This document shows, piece by piece, positions 1-8,393 of a stretch of 11,966 nucleotides of DNA (its first letter is position 1; each line of letters opens with the position of its first letter). Under the pieces are notes generated by a model that did not search any database, was not told where the DNA came from, and saw nothing but the letters and a program-made list of their open reading frames with translations. Made by a program: the position numbers and the translations under genes. This DNA comes from Irineochytrium annulatum (taxonomy: Eukaryota > Chytridiomycota > Chytridiomycetes > Chytridiales > Chytridiaceae), in the NCBI GenBank assembly GCA_027600665.1, contig JADGJL010000927.1:1-11966 (forward strand), written 5' to 3'.

Positions 1-2396
1 CCCCTTGCTTGTCCCTCCCCTCACTCCAAACCCTGTACACCCCTCCAGGCCCAAACCCCTTCCCATCTGCCGCCACCGCCGGGGGCTTCGTTCGCACCTC
101 ATCTTCCTCATCCTCATCCTCGTCCTCCTCATCCCCCGCCCCCGAGCTCCGCGTGCGCGACACCGCGTCAAAGTGATCGATGTCAACCAATCGGCCCTCG
201 TCAAGCGGCGCGCTGAACCCTACGCGGCCCTGTGACCGAGGGTTTGCGGCTGCCTCGTCATCGTCCTGGTTGTTACCCCGGCGATGACCCGGCGCAGCGC
301 CGCCCACGGCCACGCCGTTCATCTTTGCGAACAACAGCCGCAGCACGCGCTCCTTATCCTCCCAGCTTAGATCACCAATATCCACCCTGCCGCCGCCGCC
401 GTCAGCTCCGTTGTGATGTTGTGGCGGGGCGGGGTGATGCGCTGCGCGTTGATGATCGGGGTCGGGCTGCTGCTGTGGGGGTTGGTGATGATGGGGGATG
501 GGTTGGTTCGGATGTTGGGGGATTTCGATTCCGGCGTTCGGATCAGCGAGCTCGAGGTGGGGCGGGTGGAGGAGGCTGTCGGCCACGGCGGCGGGGCTAG
601 CGTTATTGAGCGCTTGAGGGCGGAACGATTTCACGGCGGGGACTGGGACGAGGCGGTTAGAGAGGACCTGCGAATAGGATGAGTGCAGGGTCAGTACAAG
701 AAACGATGACGTGGAATCTTACCGCTCGAATCCGGCGGTTGTACTCGGCTTGGACGTGTTTCCGCGTCGTCTCCCGTTTGTGCAGGATTTCGGCGCGAAC
801 ATGGTCTAACGCGTCCATGAAGAATATTTCCAGGTCGGAGCGTTGATCAAGGATGTGCTGCGCAAGTCGCTACAGAGAAGGAAATGCGTTGGTGGCAACT
901 AAATAAACGTAGCGCCCACCTTGATATGCCTCATCTCCCGACTTTTAAGCTTCAGGCTCTCCCTCAGCCTGTCAGCAAACCTCCGCACCTCCTCCAGCTC
1001 CTTCCTCGCCATCTTTCCGATGATCTCCCGCTCGTGCTCAAACTCGCGGACGACATGCGACAATGCATGTTCCATGCTCTCTATCTTCGCATTTAGGTCT
1101 TTTATCTGAATAACGATCAGCTAAATTCTTAAGGTTTAGCGCTAAAACCCCACCTCCTGAGCCTGCTGCTTCGCCTGAAGGATTTTCTCTTTCACGATGA
1201 CATTGTGCAGATCTTTCTCCTCTACCAACTGCCGGTTCGCCCTCATAAGCCCGGCGTTTTGCTTCGCCAGCTCCTCCCCTTCTTGGACGTGATACCGCAG
1301 CGATTCCGCCATCCGGAGGTTCTCCTTGTACACCTCCTTCGTCGTCTCCTTTAAGTTCCCCACAGCCTCCTACAATAAGAGAGCCGCGGAGTCAAATACA
1401 GTCATTAAAGAAGGTCAGCATCCGATTGCACCTTGTGAGCCTTCGTCGCGAGCTCAGATATCTTCCGGTTGGCCTCCTTCTGGAGCCGGATCTTCTCCTC
1501 GAAGAACTTCCGCTCCATCCTCGCCACCGTCTCCTTGTGCTGCTTCTCGGTGTCGGTAAGCTCCTGCTTCTGGTACTCGAGCTCCCGGAGCATCTCGTGG
1601 CGTTTTTTCTTAATGTCCGATCAGTATTGCTGGTTTCTCACAAAAGCAAAGTACCCGGAAATCCTTGATAACTGCAAAGTCAGATTGCATGACTTTGAAG
1701 GCGGCCTCCTTCTCCGTCAGAATCGACGTTAAATCTGTTTGCCGCAAGCTTAAGTATCGAAGCAAGCGCAGGTACACTCACCTGACAGCTTCTTTTCAGA
1801 TTCCCAAACGAGAGATTCCTGGTCCTGCCTCGCCCGTTCAAGTGCATCTGCCATCTGATCCTTGACGTTCTTAAGCTCGCTTTCCTTTTGATCCGTCTCG
1901 GTGTGGAGTGCCGCAATGACATCCAGCTATCGCGCTATGTCAGCAACCACATCCGTAAATAGTGCCAGGCACGCACCGCATCCTTCTCCTGCTGCTGACA
2001 TGTCTCCTGCAGATTCTCATTCATCTTAATCAGATTTTCCATCCGCTCCCTGTACTGCGACAGCGACAAATTGGTCGCCTCCAGCCTAATAGCCCAAATC
2101 TCAGCATTCCCAGACAGCCACCGCACCAAAATAAGGAAAAGGCTCCCTTACGTCTTCTCCAGGGCGAACTGGGTGGTAGAGACCAGCTCACCCCTCGAAT
2201 TAGTGACCATGGGCACCCCGTCCGGGCCCTTCACGCCCTTCGCATGCCGTCCTTTCGACTTCTTCCCCTTCTTCTTCCCCCCGCCCTTCTCCCCCTTCTC
2301 TGCCGCCGGGCTCGCCTTCGCACCGCTCTCGGCCGCGGCGGCCGTCGGGGCATCCATCCCCGGCGGATCGTCCGCCATGGTGACCTTCTTCTTCAT
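1..2396 (-). CDS. BBOF1: Basal body-orientation factor 1-like coiled-coil protein (DUF4515), 3' end outside window
   Basis: Predicted ciliary/basal-body coiled-coil protein. Exons, 5' to 3' on the minus strand: 2396-2152, 2085-1977, 1926-1782, 1734-1655, 1608-1432, 1369-1154, 1105-920, 869-723 and 667 to the window edge. All introns are GT-AG, 46-66 nt, and phases join exactly, giving at least 657 residues with no stop. Residues 1-60 are Lys/Gly/Ala-rich (GGGKKKGKKSKGRHAKG). A long coiled coil covers about 83-420, including FFEEKIRLQKEANRKISELA and LDQRSDLEIFFMDALDHV, which I associate with the DUF4515/BBOF1 family. A His/Pro/Gln-rich linker follows, then a conserved-looking segment near residue 530 (DIGDLSWEDKERVLRLLFAK) and an acidic Glu/Asp run. 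BBOF1 is linked to basal-body alignment in multiciliated animal cells; a role at the zoospore flagellum is inferred. The start could also be Met at 2378. CFAP157-type coiled-coil proteins are the main alternative. Confidence 0.85.
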
Positions 2397-2570
2397 CGTG
2401 AGGGGGGCCGTCCTGGAGTCCGAAGAGGGCGACGGGGGCCGTCGCGAGGGGCGAGCTTGCGGCTTTGAGGTCCTTGAGGTCGGGGTGCGGTCAAAGTTGC
2501 CTTATCTCGCAATTCAAAGTCGAAATCACGACTAAGTCCACCAGCCCAGCAACGTGACTCTGAACCAGAC
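2397..2570. promoter_or_regulatory. Shared upstream region between divergent BBOF1 and aminopeptidase genes
   Basis: These 174 bp separate the two start codons and must hold both 5' untranslated leaders and core promoters. No TATA box is visible. The left half is GC-rich. GTTGCC at 2496-2501 and AGCAAC at 2548-2553 are each a good half-site for the RFX X-box that controls ciliary genes in other eukaryotes, but they lie 46 bp apart. CCAGCC-C-AGCAAC (2541-2553) is an imperfect contiguous match. Bidirectional promoter function is inferred from spacing only. Confidence 0.4.
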
Positions 2571-4057
2571 ATGCGATCGATCCTCCTCCTCCTCGCTGGC
2601 GCTGCCGCCGCCGTCGCGGTCCCCGCTCAGCTCCGGTTCGCCGACCTGGATGCTGCCGACGAAGGCCGCGACGCCGAGCAGGGTTTCCGCCTGATCTCAA
2701 CTTCCGAGTCGGAGGCCCACTGGATGTCTGAGGACGAGGTTCGTAGGAGCCAGGGACAGGGATGGCGGAGGATGCACGGCGCGCTGGGTGGACGTCGCGG
2801 CGCGGCATGCGCGTTTAGGTGGCGAGTTCCAACCACTTCGGGAATCATGGACCCGAGCCCTGACGCGCGGCCTTAAGGCTGTCCACCCGTCCCTCCCTCG
2901 CATGCACGTCCTGTTAATGCTAACCTCCCTCGCATTCAGATCCTCGGCCTCATCCGCCAGCAGATCCACTTCATGGACATAACGGACCAAGATATCGAGT
3001 CCGTCGCCTCCCTTGCCCCGCCCAAGACCTTCACCCCACCTAAAGAGATTTCCCACCAGGACATCGTCGACCCCTTAGCCTCGAACGTCTCCGTCGCCCA
3101 CCTGACCTCCTGGCTGACCGAGTTCACGTCCTTCAAGACGCGATACTACCAGTCCGCATCGGGAGCGGAGTCAGCGCAGTGGATTTATGACCAGGCTCGG
3201 GAGGTCGCCGAGGACGCGGATAAGAAGGTGAAAGTTAGTATCAGCAAGTTCGAACACACTTGGGCGCAGTTCTCGGTTTTGGTGAGGGTGGAGGCGGAGG
3301 AGGAGGCGAAGGGTGATGATGAGGAGGATTTGCCGATTGTTGTTATCTCGGCGCACCAGGATTCCATCAATCAGTGGAACCCGTGGTGGGGCCGCTCTCC
3401 CGGTGCCGGTAAGATATATCACTTTTTTATATACTGCTGGGGCTAACTCGCCCCTCCTCACTAGACGACGACGGCTCCGGCTCAGTCACTATCTTCGAGG
3501 CCTACCGCATTCTCATCACCTCCGGCTTCGTGCCCCGGCGCCCAATCGAGTTCCACTGGTACAGCGCCGAGGAAGGCGGACTTCTCGGCAGCCAAAAGGT
3601 TGTGGCTAAGTACAAGGCCGATGGTGTTGCGGTCGCAGGCGTCTTCCACGCCGACATGACCGGTTACCAGCCGCCGGAGAAGGACGAGTTTATCGGCGTC
3701 GCCACGGACTTTACGGATATCGCTCTTACGAGCTTCCTAAGGCAGCTGGTGGACGTGTATGGCGTTGAGGGGATTAGGTGGATCGATACTAAGTGCGGGT
3801 ATGCGTGCTCCGACCATGCGAGCTGGACGAAAGCTGGGTATCAGTCTACGTTCACGTTTGAGGCTGAGTTTGACGACCATTCGCCCTAGTGAGTATATAG
3901 CTCATTTTGTGGTATTTGTTGGCCCCAATTGCTAATTCAATTTTTTTTAAGCATCCACACGACGAATGACGATGTCAGCCATATCTCGTTCCCTCACATC
4001 GCAAAGTTTAGCCGTGTCGCGCTTGCCTTCGCGGTCGAGATGTCGCTCGCAAAGTGA
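2571..4057 (+). CDS. Secreted leucine aminopeptidase, peptidase family M28 (LAP1-like)
   Basis: Di-zinc exopeptidase that removes N-terminal residues, probably in extracellular protein feeding. Exons are 2571-2738, 2940-3408, 3465-3888 and 3952-4057, giving 388 aa, the usual length for fungal secreted M28 aminopeptidases. Introns have clear branch points: TGCTAAC in the long 201-nt first intron, GGCTAAC and TTGCTAAT in the others. A signal peptide (MRSILLLLAGAAAAVAVPA) is followed by a propeptide-like segment. Metal and catalytic residues are all present: His195 in SAHQDS, the Asp run 213-215 in GADDDGSG, Glu248-Glu249 in SAEEGG, Asp276 in HADMTGY and His356 in YIHTTND. Cys323 and Cys327 (CGYACSDHASW) match the disulfide of Vibrio aminopeptidase. 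A Glu/Asp-rich insertion near residues 173-187 precedes the His195 strand. The first exon junction, MSEDE to ILGLI, is the least certain. Confidence 0.93.
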
Positions 4058-4698
4058 ATGGTCTTTGTTTGAAAGGGGTTTCACGGTGCATAGTTTTTTC
4101 TGCTCTAATTTTACACTTGTTGGAATTCCATCATCTTCTTAATGCTACAATGTTTTTTGTCTTATGACGGTTTACTGTCTAACACCGCACCTATGTTTTA
4201 TGGTTTATTTTTTCGTATCTGGGAGGACTGTTTGGACGATAATGGTTTGTATCTTGTTAGTTATCCAAATATATTGAGATGATCTTAACTGGCTGTTGAT
4301 GTTCAACTCTTTGACGTTAATGATACCTTCGGTATGCCCGCAGACCGGTTGAACAGATGTATCTTTTTCGGTCTCATTTTGGAAGACATTCAGACGTCCA
4401 GTAAAAGGCGGAGTTTGTCCGTAAAAGGAACTCTGACACTTCGGTAAGCAATGAGATGCTTACTAAATTGTTGACCATGATCTTGGATATGAAGATTCAA
4501 CGCTTGCCTCTTATTTCGGCATTCTAATATGCTGAACAAAAGCCTCAGCTTCCATCAAATCATCACATTACATTAATTGAGCTGAAATCGCATCGTTGGT
4601 AAAACCCTCCAGTACTTGAAGCTAAAAGTGTACCGACGACATCGTTGAAAGAAGCGCAATCAGGGACAGAAAAGGAGTTTCGCAAAGGGTACGATTCC
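4058..4698. other. Intergenic region between convergent genes; no gene seen
   Basis: This AT-rich stretch lies tail-to-tail between the aminopeptidase and the receptor locus, so it should carry both 3' untranslated regions. Several T runs occur, for example around 4094-4100 and 4152-4157. No canonical AATAAA is seen just after either stop. GTAAAAGG occurs twice within about 25 bp near 4400-4425. I see no RNA gene, mobile element or supported ORF. Confidence 0.6.
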
Positions 4699-7572
4699 TC
4701 AGGGCATAGAGAACATATCGTGCACTCCCCCAGGAATGTGGCTCGCATACCTGCTGTTCCCGCTCTTGCTCAAGTTCGGCGACATCGCCCTCGACCCGTT
4801 GTTTCCATTAGACGACAACACACCCACGACAGCGCTGTCAGCCACAGCCCCATTGGTGGGCTTCATCCTCCCAATCCCGGACGTGAGCTCGTACGTACTG
4901 CTGCCCTCGTTCGAATTCGTCACGAACGCGCTCAGATGCGGGTCGTAGTTGCCCCTGTCCTTTGAGTAAAGCAACCTCCAGATGTTTAGGAACTTGGGCA
5001 CCATAATGATGATTGGCACGCCGGCGTTGATAAGGAGGTTGGATCCGGCCCGGAAGACGAAGAGGGCGGATGGGGATATATTGTTGATGTAGTTGAGGGG
5101 GAACAAGATCACGAGACATTCGAACGCGATGAAGATGCAAAAGGCGATATACTTGCTCTCGTTCAGGGCGGTCGGAACGTTCTGGGTCTGATGCGCGAGA
5201 ATGGAGCCGTAGATGAGGATCATGGCCTTTTAGGCCACGGAGACAAGGACGAAGTATGAGAGCGTGTTGCCCGACTGGTTACAGGTGCCATAGGAAGATA
5301 TGACGTTGCCAAAGGAGTCGTACGCTGCTGGGATCGTCGACCATTGGAGCGGGCTGAGGATTGACCAGAGCGTAAGGATGATGATGTCGGGGATGGTGGC
5401 GAAGGCGACGATTTTAAGGAGTGAGATATCAGGCAGCTTGTGGGACATGATGGTCTTTGCGCGGAAGATCTGCCGGACGCGCCAGACCTTTGCGAAAAGG
5501 GCGCCGATGCCGATTGTGGAGGGGAGGGAGACGACCCAGGGCAACGCGACGCATGACTTATTTAGAAGTGAAGCTGAGACAATCTGCTCGTCTAGGCCGA
5601 AGAGGCCGTTGCCGAGGAGGGCGATGGTGCAGCCAAGAATCATGACGAGACAGAAGTTTGGGGAGGCAGCCTTCATAACCTACAGAAAACAGTATTTAGC
5701 AGACGGTCATGAATTAGTTGACATAAATTTTACCAGCGTTGACCGGTAAAACATCGTCCCAATCATAAAAGCAACCAGCAACAGCACACAAAGCACCGTG
5801 ACAATCCAGAACGTGAACCTTAGCAACCCGCCCAGGTAGTGCGCGTCCACAGACGGAGACGGCGCCGTAAAGTTGCCCAAATCCACAATCCCTTGGAAGT
5901 AGAAGCTTGAGCTCGCCAAATCCAGCGCGCTCATGCACTGCCCCGCCTGATACCTCACAACCCCCATGTTATCGCTGATCGGCCCACAGAACAGCGGCTC
6001 CACGATGCTAGCATTCGAGAGCCTCTCATACTCGGCCGCGATGAGCTGCCTCCACGCATACGGCACCTCCCCGGACAACGGGCTCAACCCCGTCGCTCCG
6101 TCCGGGAACCCAAACTCCATCCGCTCGCCTCCCAGATCGCCATCGAGCGTCATCTGCATTAGCCTTGTGTGAACGGGCCCCCAAAGCATCATGGCGGCCG
6201 TCAGCACGTGATCGCCCAGCATTCCTTGGCTGTCGAAGTTGGACCCGACGCCGAAGCCTGAATTGTTTGCGATGATGGCCCGCATGGGCTCGAGGGAGTC
6301 TGTTTGGTGGGAGAGGACACGGAAGCCCTCGGTGATAAACTGCTGGGCGCAAGAGAGCTCGGCGTAGGAGTTATAGTAGAAGTTCGTGACGCGGACATGG
6401 AGCTTGATGGTCGGTTCGACTTTTTGGAGGCCGAGGAGGAACGCGTTGGCGCCCTAGAACGCAGCGTGTGAGCAGCAGCCTTAACCGATAATTATAATTG
6501 CTGAAGTTACCATGCTGATCTCGGAATCCTTGAAGGCGGCAATGTACGCGACGTCGGACTGATTGAGGCCTTTCACGAGCGCCCCAGCGGCGATGCCGGA
6601 CAGATATCTCCCGACGTCCTGCCTGATGAACGCTACGTTAAAGTTGGGGGGGAGTTTTGGCGCGATGGTGGTCTCGTTCGCGAGGACCTCAGCGTTGTTC
6701 GACATGGTGACCCACTGAACTGAGGGGATATTGGCGGCCATTTGCTTAACGCATGGGTAGAGCCTGCCGAGGAAGATGGAACAGGTTAAGCGTTATTGCT
6801 CCGATTGCTCCGAACGTAGGAGTTTTGTACTTACCCAGACGTCGTGACCACCACTAGATCCAGCTTTGACTGTTGCTGGAAGTCAGTAAGCATCTCGATG
6901 CAACCGGTTGCATCAAAGGACATGTTCTGGAGGAGCGAGACCTTGACAGAGTTGCCGAAAAAAGCTAGCCAGGAGTGGTATTTAATACTCTCCCCTCATC
7001 TAATTCACACGACAGTTCGAACATACGCACCACTCGCACTGAGGATACCTTGATGGTGCTCATAACTCCAACCAAGATCCGAAATCGCTCCCGAGAACGC
7101 AAACCCGACCTGAAGCGGCTGCCTGACGCCCACGTTCGCCTGCACGCCCGAGTCAACCCAGTTCGCCTTGTCGACGCTGTAGAGAATCCTCGCGGCGGTG
7201 ATACCCGCTCCTCGCGGCGGTGATACCCGCGGGCCACTGGAACATGGCGTCCGTTGCCCGGAAAGCGATCGTGCCGTTTGCCGGCACGTAGGTGGCGTTG
7301 AAGATCAACGCGTTCGAGGACATGCGGAATTGGGACGCGTCCGAAAGGGCGACGAAGAGGGATGAGTTTGTGGGCAGTAGGGAGGTGGTCCCGGTCGGTT
7401 TAAAGGTGATGTGGTTGCCGCCGGCGCCCCTTATCGTGAAGTTGTCGGCCAGAGCTGCCGGATGGAAAGAGAAGGTGAGAAGTCATGCTCCTGGGAACTC
7501 TTCGGAAATGATCTCACCTGCGGGGAAGGCCATAAGGCCCAAGACGGCGATGACGGCCAGCATCGATCGCAT
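4699..7572 (-). pseudogene. Class C (GABA-B/Grl-like) GPCR with BMP/PnrA ligand-binding ectodomain, disrupted by a frameshift and a stop
   Basis: Receptor-type gene in six exons on the minus strand: 7572-7518, 7454-7049, 6964-6835, 6763-6511, 6453-5734 and 5679-4699. All introns are GT-AG, 54-84 nt. Without the extra 22 bp in exon 2 the exons would encode about 840 aa. Visible parts are a signal peptide (MRSMLAVIAVLGLMAFPAALA); an unassigned Ser/Thr/Asn-rich segment, about residues 22-120; a BMP/PnrA periplasmic-binding-type domain, about 124-400, with VGFAFSGAISDLGW, TTSG and GRYLSGIAAGAL; seven hydrophobic helices from about 483; and a Ser/Gly/Asn-rich tail. LTLWSILSP, NESKY and VPKFLNIW fit the 7tm_3 family. 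Two lesions break it: an exact 22-bp tandem duplication (7187-7230) that leads to a stop at 7155-7153, and an in-frame TAA at 5232-5230 in TM5. All other exons and splice sites look intact, so decay is recent, or the lesions are sequence errors. Confidence 0.82.
7187..7230. repeat. Exact 22-bp tandem duplication inside receptor exon 2
   Basis: The unit TCCTCGCGGCGGTGATACCCGC occupies 7187-7208 and is repeated without change at 7209-7230. The bases flanking the two copies differ, so the period is exactly 22, which is not a multiple of three. The protein frame upstream (ending TDAMFQWPAGITAAR on the minus strand) and downstream (ILYSVDKANWVDSG) become continuous only if one copy is counted. This points to a recent slippage or template-switch duplication, or to an assembly artefact. 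Confidence 0.95.
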
Positions 7573-8022
7573 GGTGGGTGGTGAATGGCGGCAAACAAAC
7601 GAGCCGCCGTTGCATGTGTGCTGACGGGTGTACGCGGACGACATCCTTGCAAAACATTGAAGAGCCTTCATTTCAACATGTTCGCGATTTCAATTACTGA
7701 TGGGTTTTCCTCACTGGAAGGTTTCCCAACTCTCGCGGGTCCACTCCGACGTCGTGGATCCTTAACACGTTCCTCGCGGCGTAGACCTCGCACGTCGGAC
7801 GGGAAACTCCAACGCGCTATCGGTCATAGCAGGACCCGCAATGTCAGGCCGGCATCTTACACACGCTATACTTACGATTGTTGGCAGCCTGACGGCGATA
7901 AAGAAATCACAATATATCGAGGCGATGTCGCAGGGGAAACGATTCCGGCGCGGTAGCGCAGATATCACCAGGTGACCTTGGCTTTATTGCACAATTAACA
8001 CTGAAAACACAGTATACATATG
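7573..8022. other. Intergenic region; upstream flank of receptor locus, no gene seen
   Basis: The region contains the 5' flank of the receptor gene and the 3' flank of the small ORF at 8023-8205, both on the minus strand. Short open frames occur but resemble no known family, and base composition is mixed. TCCTCGCGGCG near 7771-7781 shares 11 bp with the duplicated unit in receptor exon 2, which may be chance. No tRNA, mobile element or clear promoter motif is visible. An upstream in-frame Met at 7671 would extend the receptor N-terminus, but the signal peptide favours the start at 7572. Confidence 0.5.
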
Positions 8023-8205
8023 CTAGCTAAGTGCCGGCTTGGCACGAAGAGAACTGCACAGATGGAAAGCCTGCATCTTCATAATCTTCCTCGCCCACTC
8101 CATCTCGGCAAGGGCCAACCAATTCACCTGCGCGTTCTTAATCTTCTCCGCCCTCTCCTTCTCAAAGGCCGTTTGTCCCAGCTCGCGTAATCCCTTCTCT
8201 GCCAT
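8023..8205 (-). CDS. Small hypothetical protein, Lys/Glu-rich helical, 60 aa or the last exon of a longer gene
   Basis: I do not recognise this product. The frame encodes a strongly helical, charged protein (MAEKGLRELGQTAFEKERAE and onward) with Trp and Met residues (LALAEMEWARKIMKMQAF). Codon choice (AAG, GAG, GCG) resembles the real genes here, which is the main reason to keep it. The same pattern continues upstream of the Met without a stop as KKADKAERT, until TGA about 36 nt before it. AG at the end of TTTAAAAAG (about 8227) could be a splice acceptor, so an undetected 5' exon is possible. It is divergent from CHS7 with 188 bp between start codons. A small mitochondrial or complex-associated subunit is only a guess. 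It may also be non-coding. Confidence 0.35.
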   Translation of the reverse strand: MAEKGLRELGQTAFEKERAEKIKNAQVNWLALAEMEWARKIMKMQAFHLCSSLRAKPALS

Positions 8206-8393
8206 TGTGCGCTCCGCTTTATCCGCCTTTTTAAATAATCAACTACAACGGGTCGACCCATGGCGGACTGGACGCTGAAGTCCGAATCCCAGGCTAGGGG
8301 GGGAGGCAGCATCATCCCAATCAATCGTCACCTCTGCCGTCGCACCTGCCCAGCCGCCACCCCGTCCCCCACAACCGCATCGGCATCTCTACC
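8206..8393. promoter_or_regulatory. Upstream region of CHS7, shared with the small divergent ORF
   Basis: These 188 bp lie upstream of the CHS7 start. TTTAAATAA near 8230-8238 is the only TATA-like element, about 155 bp before the CHS7 ATG. Close to the ATG the plus strand is C-rich (CACCCCGTCCCCCACAACC), like a pyrimidine-rich fungal leader. The CHS7 start has a good context, ACCATGGCC. If the small minus-strand ORF has a 5' exon, that exon would lie here. Confidence 0.35.

Noticed and set aside
232..682. Plus-strand open frames rich in Arg/Gly
   Set aside because: They are antisense to BBOF1 exon 9, which has a coherent coding frame and a conserved-looking motif. The Arg/Gly bias is a product of GC-rich antisense sequence.
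2491..3461. Minus-strand open frames over the aminopeptidase
   Set aside because: They are antisense shadows of M28 exons that carry all metal ligands in the plus frame.
5209..5260. Intron skipping the TM5 stop codon
   Set aside because: The nearest GT-AG pair would be 24 nt and would delete conserved helix residues. No branch point is present.
4645..5749. Plus-strand open frames across the receptor 3' half
   Set aside because: They are shadows of the exon coding for TM2-TM7. No recognisable family or splice structure supports them.
7190..7230. Tiny intron removing the duplicated sequence
   Set aside because: The only frame-restoring GT-AG segment is 16 nt, much shorter than the 46-nt minimum seen elsewhere in the window.
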